Part shown: positions 42,577 through 51,329 of the stretch, in pieces
Layout of the letters: each line of letters opens with the position of its first letter
How positions within the stretch are numbered: position 1 is the stretch's first letter
Assembly: GCF_900609065.1 (NCBI RefSeq)
Contig: NZ_UXAU01000020.1
Coordinates: forward strand, 124,001 to 188,000
Length of the DNA: 64,000 nt
Source of the DNA: Arthrobacter ulcerisalmonis
Lineage (GTDB): Bacteria > Actinomycetota > Actinomycetes > Actinomycetales > Micrococcaceae
Direction of reading: 5' to 3'
Program-made: the position numbers and the translations under genes
Notes under the pieces: model-generated
Database searches by the model: none
What the model was told of the DNA's origin: nothing
Seen by the model: only the letters and a program-made list of their open reading frames with translations

Positions 42577-43920
42577 ATGACGAACGTGAGCCAGCCAACC
42601 GGAGCTGCCGCCGGCCAGCGCGCGGCCCTGACCGGGCACGAATACCTGGAAAGTGGCTGGGCAGCAGGAACGCCCGAAATCCCCGGACTCCGTCGCCTGA
42701 TCCGGGACTCGTGGCAGCGCTCGGCAAGCCTACGGGCCGATCCAGACAACCTGGCTGCGCCTTTGGCCATGGACCGGGACGAACTGGAGCAATATCGCAG
42801 GCAGCACCCGTTGGCGGCCATCATGCCCATCATCAACAGGCTCCTGGTTCAACCCAGCCATGACAGTGGCCTCCTCATCGCGGTGGGTGACGAGGTGGGC
42901 AGGTTGCTGTGGGTGGAAGGCGATCCAGCGTTGCAGCGCAAGGCCGAGGGCATGATGTTCGTTGCCGGCGCGGACTGGTCTGAGGCCACCGTGGGAACCA
43001 GCGCCCCGGGCACTGCCCTTGCCTTGGGCCGGGGGATCCAGATTGCCGGGGCGGAGCACTACCAGCGGGCGGTCCACGCGTGGAGTTGCACCGCCGTGCC
43101 GTTCCACGATCCAGACTCCGGCGCCGTCCTCGGCGTCGTTGACATCACCGGCAAGGAAGCCGCCGTAGCGCCGCATACCCTCTCCCTGGTCGAGGCCACC
43201 GTGGCAGCCGCGCAGGCCCAGTTGCGGGTGGAGCGGCTGCAGTTGGCCGTGGCGTTGGCGAGCAAGCCGGTCAGGCGCCGGTCGACGTCGGCCGCGAAAT
43301 TGGTGGGCGGACCTGGCAGTCTCTACCGGAACAGCTTGCAGTTGCTGGGCAGGGACCAGGCCTTGCTCAGCATTGAGGGCCGCACCGTGGCATTATCCGC
43401 CCGGCACAGCGAAATCCTCGCCCTGCTCAGCACGCATCCGGCCGGGCTGAGTGCCGAGGAGCTCAGCGCCCTCCTGTACCCGGGGGAGGGGTCCACCATG
43501 ACGTTGCGCGCCGAAATGGTGCGCCTGCGCAAGGTGGTCCAGCAGCTCCATGCCGACGCTGTGCCAACATCCCGGCCGTACCGCCTGCCTGTGGACCTGG
43601 TCCCGGACAGCGGCCAGGTCCTCAGCTGCCTCCAGCGCGGTGCCCATCGGATGGCCTTGAAGATCTACCGCGGCGCCGTCCTGCCGCATTCGGAGGCGCC
43701 CGGCGTCGTGTCCCTGCGGGAGAAGGTTTCGGCCCAGCTGCGGGAAGCAGTCCTCACGGACGGCAGTGCCGAGTCGCTGCTGCGGTACGCCGAACTGCCT
43801 GAGGCAACGGACGACGTCGGGGTCCGCCGTGCGGCGCTCCGCCTCCTCCCAGCCCGCTCACCGCGGCGCGCCGGCCTGGTGTCCGACCTGGAACGGATCG
43901 ATACCGAACTGCGGGCCTGA
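42577..43920 (+). CDS. GAF-domain transcriptional regulator (AcoR-like, no AAA domain)
   Basis: 447 residues. The N-terminal portion resembles the sensory part of AcoR-type regulators (RRLIRDSWQRSASLRADPD near 38, then a GAF domain at about 80-225 with VGTSAPGTALALGRGIQI and FHDPDSGAVLGVVDITG). There is no sigma-54 AAA+ domain; instead residues about 265-345 form a winged-helix-like region (LSARHSEILALLSTHPAGLSAEEL). It sits upstream of the aldehyde dehydrogenase and probably acts at 43933-43957. The ATG at 42577 has GGGGAG 4 nt upstream. Confidence 0.78.
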   Translation: MTNVSQPTGAAAGQRAALTGHEYLESGWAAGTPEIPGLRRLIRDSWQRSASLRADPDNLAAPLAMDRDELEQYRRQHPLAAIMPIINRLLVQPSHDSGLLIAVGDEVGRLLWVEGDPALQRKAEGMMFVAGADWSEATVGTSAPGTALALGRGIQIAGAEHYQRAVHAWSCTAVPFHDPDSGAVLGVVDITGKEAAVAPHTLSLVEATVAAAQAQLRVERLQLAVALASKPVRRRSTSAAKLVGGPGSLYRNSLQLLGRDQALLSIEGRTVALSARHSEILALLSTHPAGLSAEELSALLYPGEGSTMTLRAEMVRLRKVVQQLHADAVPTSRPYRLPVDLVPDSGQVLSCLQRGAHRMALKIYRGAVLPHSEAPGVVSLREKVSAQLREAVLTDGSAESLLRYAELPEATDDVGVRRAALRLLPARSPRRAGLVSDLERIDTELRA

Positions 43921-43932
43921 CGGGCCACCGTA

Positions 43933-43957
43933 AAGGTTGCAACCTGCCTGCAACCTT
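43933..43957. promoter_or_regulatory. operator upstream of the aldehyde dehydrogenase (AAGGTTGCA repeats)
   Basis: AAGGTTGCA (43933-43941) and TGCAACCTT (43949-43957) form a perfect 9-bp inverted repeat with a 7-nt spacer. The left part also forms the palindrome AGGTTGCAACCT (43934-43945). A -10-like TACGCT follows at about 43965. It is probably the binding site of the GAF regulator encoded just upstream. Confidence 0.6.
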
Positions 43958-44030
43958 CGCGCTCCTACGCTGGCAGCAACGGTGACTGCCATGTCCGGGC
44001 GGTCGCCCTCCGCAAGCAAAGGAGCTAGCA

Positions 44031-45554
44031 ATGACTGTTTACGCACAGCCGGGTACTGAAGGTTCGAAGGTCACGTTCAAAGATCGTTACGAGAACTGGA
44101 TCGGTGGGGAGTGGGTTGCTCCCGTCAAGGGCGAGTACTTCGAGAACATCACTCCGGTGACGGGGAAGACTTTCTGCGAGGTGGCCCGCGGGACGGCGGA
44201 GGATATTGAGTTGGCGCTCGATGCTGCGCACAAAGCGGCACCGTCGTGGGGGAAAGCCTCCGTGGCTGAGCGTGCAGCTGTCTTGAACAAGATTGCGGAC
44301 CGGATTGACGAGAACGTTGAGCTGCTCGCGGTGGCCGAGTCCTGGGACAACGGCAAGCCGATCCGGGAAACCCTGAACGCTGATATTCCCTTGGCCGCAG
44401 ACCACTTCCGCTACTTCGCCTCGGCCGTCCGGGCACAGGAAGGCCGGTTGTCGCAGCTGGACGATGACACGACTGCCTACCACTACCACGAGCCCCTTGG
44501 CGTCGTCGGTCAGATCATTCCGTGGAACTTTCCCATTCTGATGGCCGTCTGGAAGTTGGCGCCCGCGCTGGCTGCAGGCAACGCCGTGGTTCTCAAGCCA
44601 GCGGAGCAGACACCGTCTTCGATTCTGGTCCTCATGGAACTGATCGCCGACATCCTGCCGGCGGGCGTGGTGAACGTGGTCAACGGCTTTGGTGTTGAGG
44701 CGGGAAAGCCGCTGGCATCCAGCCCCCGCATCCGCAAGATCGCGTTCACCGGTGAAACCACCACCGGTCGTCTGATCAGCCAGTACGCCAGCCAAAACCT
44801 GATTCCGGTCACGTTGGAGCTCGGTGGCAAGAGCCCCAACATCTTCTTCAACGACGTGGCTCAGGAAGACGATGCGTTCTACGACAAAGCCCAGGAAGGC
44901 TTCGCTCTGTTCGCGTTCAACCAGGGCGAGGTCTGCACCTGCCCGTCCCGCGCCCTCGTCCAGGACGACATCTACGATTCCTTCATGGCCGACGCGGTAG
45001 CCAGGGTGGCGAAGATGATCCAGGGCAACCCGCTGGACACCGAAACGCAGGTCGGCGCGCAGGCTTCGAACGATCAGCTCGAGAAGATCCTCTCCTACAT
45101 CGATATCGGCAAGCAGGAGGGTGCCAAGGTCCTCATTGGTGGTGCCCGCGCTGAGCTGCCCGGAGACCTTGCCGGCGGCTACTACGTCCAGCCCACCGTC
45201 TTCGAAGGACACAATAAGATGCGGATCTTCCAGGAGGAGATCTTCGGTCCGGTGGTTTCGGTGACCAAGTTCAGCGACTACAACGACGCTATGGAGATCG
45301 CCAACGACACCCTCTACGGGCTCGGCGCCGGCGTTTGGTCCCGTAACGGCAACGTGGCCTACCGGGCGGGCCGGGAAATCCAGGCCGGCCGTGTCTGGGT
45401 CAACAACTACCACGCCTACCCGGCAGGCGCGGCGTTTGGTGGGTACAAGTCCTCAGGCATTGGACGCGAGAATCACGCCATGATGCTGGACCACTACCAG
45501 CAGACCAAGAACCTCCTGGTCAGCTACAACGAAAACAAGCTCGGCTTCTTCTAG
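44031..45554 (+). CDS. aldehyde dehydrogenase, acetaldehyde (ExaC/AcoD) type
   Basis: A 507-residue NAD-dependent aldehyde dehydrogenase. It has [23 protein letters not shown] near 165, [12 protein letters not shown] with the catalytic Glu near 262, and the catalytic Cys in [11 protein letters not shown] near 300. [10 protein letters not shown] and the tail YNENKLGFF are typical of the ExaC/AldB/AcoD group, which oxidises acetaldehyde and related short aldehydes to acids. AAAGGAG lies 7 nt before the ATG. It forms an operon with the DUF779 gene 17 nt downstream. Confidence 0.9.
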   Translation: MTVYAQPGTEGSKVTFKDRYENWIGGEWVAPVKGEYFENITPVTGKTFCEVARGTAEDIELALDAAHKAAPSWGKASVAERAAVLNKIADRIDENVELLAVAESWDNGKPIRETLNADIPLAADHFRYFASAVRAQEGRLSQLDDDTTAYHYHEPLGVVGQIIPWNFPILMAVWKLAPALAAGNAVVLKPAEQTPSSILVLMELIADILPAGVVNVVNGFGVEAGKPLASSPRIRKIAFTGETTTGRLISQYASQNLIPVTLELGGKSPNIFFNDVAQEDDAFYDKAQEGFALFAFNQGEVCTCPSRALVQDDIYDSFMADAVARVAKMIQGNPLDTETQVGAQASNDQLEKILSYIDIGKQEGAKVLIGGARAELPGDLAGGYYVQPTVFEGHNKMRIFQEEIFGPVVSVTKFSDYNDAMEIANDTLYGLGAGVWSRNGNVAYRAGREIQAGRVWVNNYHAYPAGAAFGGYKSSGIGRENHAMMLDHYQQTKNLLVSYNENKLGFF

Positions 45555-45571
45555 GCCGTGCGGGCGCTGAA

Positions 45572-45979
45572 ATGACCATTACACGCACGGACGCCGCCGT
45601 GACGCTACCAGGGGAAGACTTCTCCCGGGTGGCGCTCACACCGGCGGCTGTTGAGCTGCTGCTGAAGCTCTGGGAACGCCACGGACCGCTGATGTTCCAC
45701 CAGTCAGGCGGTTGCTGCGATGGGTCTTCGCCCATGTGCTTCCCGGCGGGGGAGTTCATCACCGGCGACTCAGATGTCCTGCTGGGCAGCTTCGCATCCT
45801 TTGCTGGACCGGACACGCCAGCACTGGATTTCTGGATGTCACGCGAGCAGTTCAATTACTGGAGCCACACGCACCTCACCATCGACGTGGTGCAGGGGCG
45901 GGGGAGCGGATTCTCGGTCGAAGCCCCCGAGGGAAAGCGATTCCTGATCCGCTCTACCCTGATGGACTGGCCGGTGTAA
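45572..45979 (+). CDS. DUF779 protein associated with aldehyde dehydrogenase
   Basis: A 135-residue soluble protein. The family core MFHQSGGCCDGSSPMCF (about residues 35-51) holds three Cys residues, and a conserved FWMSREQFNYWSHTHLTIDVV follows. Members are regularly encoded next to acetaldehyde-type dehydrogenases. The Cys cluster suggests metal binding or redox chemistry, but the function is not established. Confidence 0.88.
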   Translation: MTITRTDAAVTLPGEDFSRVALTPAAVELLLKLWERHGPLMFHQSGGCCDGSSPMCFPAGEFITGDSDVLLGSFASFAGPDTPALDFWMSREQFNYWSHTHLTIDVVQGRGSGFSVEAPEGKRFLIRSTLMDWPV

Positions 45980-46070
45980 CTGGTGGGTTGGGCGGTGTAG
46001 CTGGCTCCAGTGACATGAGGTGATGCCTGGCCGCGCCGCCTGTGGCCAGGTCTCACTCGTCTCCCGTACC

Positions 46071-46147
46071 GGCCTGCACAGTGAGCTCGGGTGTCAGTGA
46101 GCAGGGGCAGTCCCTGCTCATTGCACCCAGCAGTGACTGTGCAGGCC
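46071..46147. repeat. nested hairpin element
   Basis: The outer arms GGCCTGCACAGT (46071-46082) and ACTGTGCAGGCC (46136-46147) are exact complements. Inside, GGGTG pairs with CACCC, and GAGCAGGG (46099-46106) pairs with CCCTGCTC (46112-46119) around a GCAGT loop. The result is one long interrupted stem. The right arm recurs at 46181-46192 within the direct repeat, so alternative pairing is possible. Confidence 0.7.
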
Positions 46148-46207
46148 AGCGCGGGTTTGCCATAGCTGAGCCCACTAGTGACTGTGCAGGCCAGCGCGGG
46201 TTTGCCA
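46132..46207. repeat. 31-bp direct repeat, two copies, 45-bp period
   Basis: The string at 46132-46162 is repeated exactly at 46177-46207, separated by 14 nt. Each copy includes the hairpin arm ACTGTGCAGGCC plus AGCGCGGGTTTGCCA. Confidence 0.8.
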
Positions 46208-46276
46208 ACGGATGGGCGCCCGCAAGTTCCCTGCCAACACAGGGGCGAGCCAGGCAACACCCATCTCATAGTTTGA

Positions 46277-46321
46277 GACGAATGTGTTCGTCCACTGGCT
46301 GGACACCTATCGTTGATAGGT
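46277..46321. promoter_or_regulatory. paired inverted repeats before the APC permease
   Basis: GACGAA-TGTG-TTCGTC (46277-46292) and ACCTATC-GTT-GATAGGT (46305-46321) lie 62 and 33 nt before the ATG at 46355. They suit operator sites for a local regulator, for example the TetR-family protein encoded downstream at 47982. Confidence 0.45.
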
Positions 46322-46354
46322 CTGTTTCAGCTACAAACCAGGATAGTGACCCTC

Positions 46355-47896
46355 ATGAACCTTCGCCGGACTAAATCCATTGAGCAGTCGATTGCCGACG
46401 CCGATGAACCCGGACGCAAGCTTAAACGTTCGCTGAGTACCTGGGACCTGATGATCATGGGCGTCGCCGTAGCAGTGGGCGCCGGGATCTTCTCCGTGGG
46501 TGCCAAGGCCGCAGCCAACTTCTCTGGCCCCGCCGTGACGTTGTCCTTCGCCATTGCTGCCATCACGTGTGCGCTGGCCATCATGTGTTACGCCGAGTTT
46601 GCCACCGCTATCCCGGTGGCGGGCTCCGCTTACGTCTTTACCTACGCCACCATGGGTGAGTTGCTCGCCTGGATCATCGGCTGGAACCTGATCCTGGAGC
46701 TCTTCACCGCTGCCGCCGTGATCGCCAAGTACTGGGGTATTTACCTCAGCAAGGTGTTTGCCCTGACCGGTGCGGACGTTCCGCCAGTGATCTCCATTGG
46801 TGGGGTTGACCTCTACTGGGGTGCTTTCCTGATTGTGGCCATCTTTACGGTGCTGCTGGTCCTGGGCACCAAGCTCTCCGCCCGGGTGGGCAACATCTTC
46901 ACCTTGATCAAGATCGCCGTGGTGTTGTTCGTGATCGTGGTGGGCTTCACCTACGTCAAGTTCGAGAACTACACCCCGTTCATCCCTGCAGCCGAGCCCA
47001 CAGCCGGTTCAGGCGCAGCGGATGTCCTCAAGCAGTCCTTCTTCGGCTTCCTGACCGGCGCTGCCCCGGCGCAGTACGGCACGCTGGGCGTCTTCGCCGG
47101 AGCAGCCCTGGTGTTCTTCGCCTTCATCGGTTTCGACGTGGTGGCCACCTCCGCTGAAGAAGTCAAGAACCCGCAGAAAACCCTGCCGCGTGGCATCTTT
47201 GGCGGCCTCGCAATCGTCACTGTCCTCTACATCCTGGTCTCGCTGGCCTTGACCGGCATGGTGTCCTACACCCAGTTGGCTGAGGCGGAGAGCCCCACCC
47301 TGACCACAGCCTTTGAGGCGGTCGGCGATACCAACGCGGCGAAAGTCATTGCGTTTGGCTCACTGGTGGGCCTGACCACGGTGATCATGGTGCTGCTGAT
47401 GGGCCTCTCCCGCGTGGTCCTGGCCATGAGTCGCGACGGGCTGCTGCCCCGGTCCCTCTCCAAGACCAGTGACAAGCGATCCACCCCCGCCCGCCTGCAA
47501 ATCATCTGTGGCGCTGCCGTGGCCCTGGTGGCAGGCCTGACCAACGTTGACCTGCTCGAAGAGATGATCAACATTGGCACCCTCTCCGCGTTTGTGGTGG
47601 TGAGCCTGGGCATCCTGGTGCTGCGTCGCAAGCGCCCTGACCTTAAGCCGTCCTTCCGGGTTCCGTTCGGAAAGGTGGTCCCCGTGGTTTCAGCCCTGCT
47701 GTGCCTTTACCTGATGACCAACCTTGCCGTGGAAACCTGGATCTTCTTCGCCATCTGGCTGGCGATCGGCCTGGTCATCTATTTCGCTTACGGGCAGCGG
47801 CACTCGCGCCTGAACGAGCGCTTCAAGGCTGCCAACGCGGCCGTCAACGGTGCCAACGCGGAGCCGAAGCCGGTGCCGCAGGACGCCAGCGAGTAA
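46355..47896 (+). CDS. APC-family amino acid permease
   Basis: A 513-residue transporter with about 12 membrane helices. The first has the APC signature GVAVAVGAGIFSVGAKAA (about residues 32-50). FAFIGFDVVATSAEEVKNPQKTLPRGI near 250 is typical of the cationic amino acid transporter branch (YfnA/CAT-like). The substrate is not determined. The ATG at 46355 is preferred, with a weak AGGA 11 nt upstream. Two inverted repeats upstream suggest tight control. Confidence 0.88.
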   Translation: MNLRRTKSIEQSIADADEPGRKLKRSLSTWDLMIMGVAVAVGAGIFSVGAKAAANFSGPAVTLSFAIAAITCALAIMCYAEFATAIPVAGSAYVFTYATMGELLAWIIGWNLILELFTAAAVIAKYWGIYLSKVFALTGADVPPVISIGGVDLYWGAFLIVAIFTVLLVLGTKLSARVGNIFTLIKIAVVLFVIVVGFTYVKFENYTPFIPAAEPTAGSGAADVLKQSFFGFLTGAAPAQYGTLGVFAGAALVFFAFIGFDVVATSAEEVKNPQKTLPRGIFGGLAIVTVLYILVSLALTGMVSYTQLAEAESPTLTTAFEAVGDTNAAKVIAFGSLVGLTTVIMVLLMGLSRVVLAMSRDGLLPRSLSKTSDKRSTPARLQIICGAAVALVAGLTNVDLLEEMINIGTLSAFVVVSLGILVLRRKRPDLKPSFRVPFGKVVPVVSALLCLYLMTNLAVETWIFFAIWLAIGLVIYFAYGQRHSRLNERFKAANAAVNGANAEPKPVPQDASE

Positions 47897-47910
47897 AGCA
47901 TGGAACGCAG

Positions 47911-47944
47911 ACTGCCCGGCCAGGAGTAATTCCGGCCGGGCAGT
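47911..47944 (+). terminator. hairpin terminator after the permease
   Basis: ACTGCCCGGCC pairs with GGCCGGGCAGT (11 bp), and GGA-GTAA-TTCC extends the stem. It has no T-run. Confidence 0.65.
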
Positions 47945-47981
47945 CGCGTATCCGGCCGCCAATACTCCTACTATTGCTCTT

Positions 47982-48572
47982 ATGGCCCGATTGACCCGTC
48001 CCGAACGTAAAGCTGAACTCCTGGCCGCCATCCAGGACTACCTGATGGACAAATCCCTGTCCGGGGTGACCTTCCGGAGCCTCGCCGTGGGCCTGGGCGT
48101 GAGCTCGTACGTGTTGGTCTATCACTTTGGTACCAGGGACCAGCTGATCAACGACATTGTGGTGGCCATCGAGTCCCGGCTGGACACCATCCGCAATACG
48201 GACGTCCGCGACATTGACCGGGAAGCATGGCGGAACTACCTGCTGGAATCGTGGCAGTGGACCATGGCCGAACGGAATCGGCAGCTGACCCGCCTGGAGT
48301 TTGAGGCCACGGCACAGGACATTGTGGCTCCTGACCCCCGCGGAACCTCACAGCACCATTTCCGTCTGCTGCATCACAAAACCCGTGACTGGCTGCAGGT
48401 CCAGGGCGTGGACCCGGAGTTGGCCGACACCGATGCCAGGCTCTTCACCGCCACGTTCTACGGGCTGCAGTTCGACTACGTGGTGATGAATGAACCAGAG
48501 GCGGCCACCAAAGCCTTCGAGCTCATGCTGAGTGTCTTCTTCGGCAACCTCCAGCACCGCCTGGCGGTCTAA
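47982..48572 (+). CDS. TetR/AcrR-family transcriptional regulator
   Basis: 196 residues. The N-terminal helix-turn-helix is GVTFRSLAVGLGVSSYVLVYHFGTRDQLI (about residues 28-56), with the TetR YHF-type signature. The C-terminal ligand domain is helical (REAWRNYLLESWQWTMAERNR, FTATFYGLQFDYVV). It has a leaderless-type promoter: TACTAT, then 7 nt, then ATG. It lies downstream of the APC permease and may control it. Confidence 0.85.
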   Translation: MARLTRPERKAELLAAIQDYLMDKSLSGVTFRSLAVGLGVSSYVLVYHFGTRDQLINDIVVAIESRLDTIRNTDVRDIDREAWRNYLLESWQWTMAERNRQLTRLEFEATAQDIVAPDPRGTSQHHFRLLHHKTRDWLQVQGVDPELADTDARLFTATFYGLQFDYVVMNEPEAATKAFELMLSVFFGNLQHRLAV

Positions 48573-49208
48573 TCAGGGTGCGGCATGCCTGCCGACCCAC
48601 TCCACGAGCGGACGAAGTTCATCCCAAAGCAGTTCGATCTGCTGCGCGCCCTCAGGGGTGGCCAGCCATGCCGGCCGGCCCAGTTCCATGCCGGCGGCCA
48701 GGGTCTTGTAGCGCAGCAGCTCGGCGCGGGGATGATCGCGGGGAAACCCCTGCGGTACGGTCTTCAGCTGTTCGCCATGCACCTCAAAGCCGGCAGTCTC
48801 GAGCCCGGCCACGATCCGGCGGAGGTTCTCGCCCGTAGCTGTTGCGTCCACGGAGTTCCGGTATCTGGCCAGCTGGGCTGCCGAGTAGCTGCGGTAGCCG
48901 CCACCCACGCTGAGCCCGTCGGCGCCGACGTGGAGGTAGTAGCCCACTCCCTCCTGCAGCGAAGCGAAGGCGCCTTGTGCTGGTTTGTAGGGGCCCGCAC
49001 CCTTGGCAAACCGCATGTCCCGCTGCGGCCTGAAGACCTTGGCCGGGCCAAATCGCGGCTCCAGTTCAGCAAGCAGCGCCAGTAATGGCTCGCGGACATC
49101 GCTCTGGTAGTGCTGGTTGTTAGCCACCCACCAGTCACGGGAGTTGTTCGCCTGGAGTTCGGCGTAGAAATCGAAGGCCGCTGCGGGAATGCCTTGAAAG
49201 GTGCTCAT
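48573..49208 (-). CDS. DUF2461 family protein
   Basis: A 211-residue soluble protein matching the DUF2461 (TIGR02453) pattern: FDFYAELQANNSRDWWVANN at the N-terminus, RPQRDMRFAKGAGPYKPAQGAF near 60, YYLHVGADGLSVGGGYRS near 90 and LKTVPQGFPRDHPRAELLRYK near 145. No biochemical function is known. It ends next to the convergent TetR gene; the stops directly abut at 48572/48573. Confidence 0.88.
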   Translation of the reverse strand: MSTFQGIPAAAFDFYAELQANNSRDWWVANNQHYQSDVREPLLALLAELEPRFGPAKVFRPQRDMRFAKGAGPYKPAQGAFASLQEGVGYYLHVGADGLSVGGGYRSYSAAQLARYRNSVDATATGENLRRIVAGLETAGFEVHGEQLKTVPQGFPRDHPRAELLRYKTLAAGMELGRPAWLATPEGAQQIELLWDELRPLVEWVGRHAAP

Positions 49209-49279
49209 GGTGTTGAGCGTAGGGGCCGCAGCAGAGCGCGGCTAGCCAGGGAATGTCGTATGTGGACAAACGAAAGGAA

Positions 49280-49316
49280 GGGCATCCCAGCGCTGGCGAA
49301 CAGCGGCGGGATGCCC
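49280..49316 (-). terminator. terminator after catalase
   Basis: GGGCATCCC pairs with GGGATGCCC, with an inner CGCTG/CAGCG stem. It lies 24 nt past the catalase stop on the minus strand and is followed there by TTCCTTTCG. Confidence 0.7.
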
Positions 49317-49339
49317 CTCCAAAGGTGTTGCGAAGGCGG

Positions 49340-50821
49340 TTAGACCTTGTTGGCTGCTTCCGCGTCGGACTCAACCTGGCCGGCGCCGAGGTTGGCGCGC
49401 AGCTTGGCGCCCAGATCGGCGTCCACGCTGGTCCAGTACGCGATGGCGCGTTCCTTGATCTCGGCAGTCTTCACGCCGCTGACGGCACCGGTGATGGTGT
49501 CCAGCAGGCGGGCCTTGGCGCCGTCGTCGTAGACGTCGCGGTACAGCGAACCGGCCTGGACGAAGTCGCCGTCCTCAGCGTGGAGGCTGTGCGCGGCGAG
49601 GGTCAGCTCGCCGTCGTTCTCCCAGCGACCTGCCACGGAGGCGGGCTCCACGGCTGCGGGGCCGCCCACGGAGTTCGGTGCGTAGACAGGGGTGGAGGGG
49701 GCGTTGAAGTGGTACCGTCCCGCGCCGTCCTGGCTGTAGTTGTTGACCGTGTTGATCGGCTGGTTGACCGGGATCTGGGCGTGGTTGGTGCCCACGCGGT
49801 AGCGGTGTGCGTCAGCGTAGGAGAAGATGCGGGCCTGCAGCATCTTGTCTGGCGATGCCGCGATGCCCGGAACGAAGTTCGAGGGCGCAAAGGTGGCCTG
49901 CTCGATCTGCGCGAAGTAGTTCTCCGGGTTACGGTTCAGCTCCATGGTGCCCACCTTGATCAGCGGGTAGTCAGCGTGCGGCCACACCTTGGTGAGGTCG
50001 AACGGGTTGAAGCGGTAGGTCTTGGCGTCTTCGTACGGCATGACCTGGACGTGCAGGTCCCAGGACGGCAGGTTGCCCGCTTCGATGTTCGTGTGCAGGT
50101 CGCGGATGTAGAAGTCCGCATCGGAACCGGCCAACTGCTCGGCCTGCTCGCCGCTCATGGACTTGACGCCCTGGTTGGACTGGAAGTGGTACTTGACCCA
50201 GAAGCGCTCGCCCTCGGCGTTGATCCACTGGTACGTGTGCGAGCCGTAGCCCTGCATTTCGCGCCAGGAGGCGGGCAGGCCGCGGTCACCCATCAGCCAG
50301 GTCACTTGATGTGCGGACTCGGGGGACAGTGTCCAGAAGTCCCACTGCATGTCAGCGTCACGCAGGTGGGTGCCCGGGAGGCGCTTCTGCGAGTGGATGA
50401 AGTCAGGGAACTTGATGCCGTCGCGGATGAAGAAGACCGGGGTGTTGTTGCCCACCAGGTCGTAGTTGCCCTCGGTGGTGTAGAACTTCACCGCGAAGCC
50501 GCGGGGATCGCGCCAGGTGTCCGGTGAGCCGCTTTCGCCAGCAACGGAGGAGAAACGGATGAGCATCTCGGTGTCCACGCCGGGCTGCAGGAACGCGGCC
50601 TTGGTGTAGCGGGAGATGTCTTCGGTGGTCTTGAACGTACCGAATGCGCCGCCGCCCTTGGCGTGTACTACGCGCTCCGGCACGCGCTCGCGGTTGAACT
50701 GAGCGAGCTTTTCCACCAGGTAGTGGTCGGTCAGGATGATGGCACCGTCGGCACCAACTGACTGGGAATGCGCGTCGGAAGTGACCGGCGCACCTGACTG
50801 GGTTGTGGAAATGGCAGTCAT
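49340..50821 (-). CDS. katA: catalase KatA (clade 3 type)
   Basis: A 493-residue haem catalase that decomposes hydrogen peroxide. The distal His is in RVVHAKGGGAFG (about residue 55) and the distal Asn in YDLVGNNTPVFFIRDG (about 128). The proximal haem-ligand Tyr is in the region QARIFSYADAHRYRVG (about 338). AGGAG lies just before the ATG at 50821. It is encoded 7 nt downstream of a Fur-family regulator, a peroxide-responsive pairing common in actinobacteria. Confidence 0.94.
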   Translation of the reverse strand: MTAISTTQSGAPVTSDAHSQSVGADGAIILTDHYLVEKLAQFNRERVPERVVHAKGGGAFGTFKTTEDISRYTKAAFLQPGVDTEMLIRFSSVAGESGSPDTWRDPRGFAVKFYTTEGNYDLVGNNTPVFFIRDGIKFPDFIHSQKRLPGTHLRDADMQWDFWTLSPESAHQVTWLMGDRGLPASWREMQGYGSHTYQWINAEGERFWVKYHFQSNQGVKSMSGEQAEQLAGSDADFYIRDLHTNIEAGNLPSWDLHVQVMPYEDAKTYRFNPFDLTKVWPHADYPLIKVGTMELNRNPENYFAQIEQATFAPSNFVPGIAASPDKMLQARIFSYADAHRYRVGTNHAQIPVNQPINTVNNYSQDGAGRYHFNAPSTPVYAPNSVGGPAAVEPASVAGRWENDGELTLAAHSLHAEDGDFVQAGSLYRDVYDDGAKARLLDTITGAVSGVKTAEIKERAIAYWTSVDADLGAKLRANLGAGQVESDAEAANKV

Positions 50822-50828
50822 GTTTCTC

Positions 50829-51314
50829 CTATTTCTCGGTTTCTTGTGAGGGAAGGTTGCTGGAAAGTTTCTGGGTGGCCTGGCAATCGGTGCAGACGCC
50901 CTGGTACATGACATCCGCGATCTGGATGGTCATGGCGGGGGAATCGTCGTTCCAGTGCGGGGTGAGGCAGGGGGCGTGTCCGACGGCGCAGTCGACGTCT
51001 TCCACGCGGCCGCAGCTGATGCAGATGGCGTGGTGGTGGTTGTCGCCAACGCGGGTCTCGTACAGGGCGGGGGAGTGGGGTGGCTCGAACCGACGCAGCA
51101 TCTGCAGGTCGGTGAGGTCGCCCAGCACCACGTAGACGGACTGCGCAGTGAGGTCGGGGAGCTCCGCACGGGCGGCGGCCAGGATGCTTTCCGCCGGCGA
51201 GTGCGGGTGATGTTCGACGGCGGCCAGCACGGCCAAGCGCTGCTTGGTCACCCTGCGGCCGTGGGCGCGCAGGGACGTTGCCCAGGCGTCGTGGCTTTCA
51301 AGGGTCTCCGTCAT
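50829..51314 (-). CDS. Fur-family regulator (PerR/FurA type)
   Basis: A 161-residue Fur-fold repressor. The winged helix spans about residues 15-85 (HGRRVTKQRLAVLAAV, VYVVLGDLTDLQML). The metal-site segment is DNHHHAICISCGRVEDVDC (about 91-109), and a second Cys pair (CTDC near 140) completes the structural zinc site. Co-transcription with catalase points to a peroxide sensor rather than an iron sensor. A strong operator lies at 51330-51354, so it is autoregulated. Confidence 0.92.
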   Translation of the reverse strand: MTETLESHDAWATSLRAHGRRVTKQRLAVLAAVEHHPHSPAESILAAARAELPDLTAQSVYVVLGDLTDLQMLRRFEPPHSPALYETRVGDNHHHAICISCGRVEDVDCAVGHAPCLTPHWNDDSPAMTIQIADVMYQGVCTDCQATQKLSSNLPSQETEK

Positions 51315-51329
51315 GACTCCATTGAAACA

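Larger units (their letters stand above)
45980..46354. other. 375-bp repeat-rich intergenic region
   Basis: No convincing gene. It contains a CCTGGCC/GGCCAGG inverted repeat (46026-46050), a long nested hairpin (46071-46147), a 31-bp direct repeat (46132-46162 and 46177-46207), and two short inverted repeats close to the permease start (46277-46292 and 46305-46321). Two ORFs cross it but consist of repeat translations. Confidence 0.7.

Noticed and set aside
44025..45413. Antisense ORFs of 462-494 codons over both aldehyde dehydrogenase genes
   Set aside because: Shadow frames; the sense frames carry the catalytic Cys and Glu.
46042..46374. ORF crossing the intergenic repeats (and the minus-strand ORF 45856-46269)
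   Set aside because: The translations are made of the DNA repeat read twice, with no start signal; treated as non-coding.
49253..50527. 424-codon + strand ORF opposite catalase
   Set aside because: Low-complexity Val/Gly-rich shadow translation of katA.
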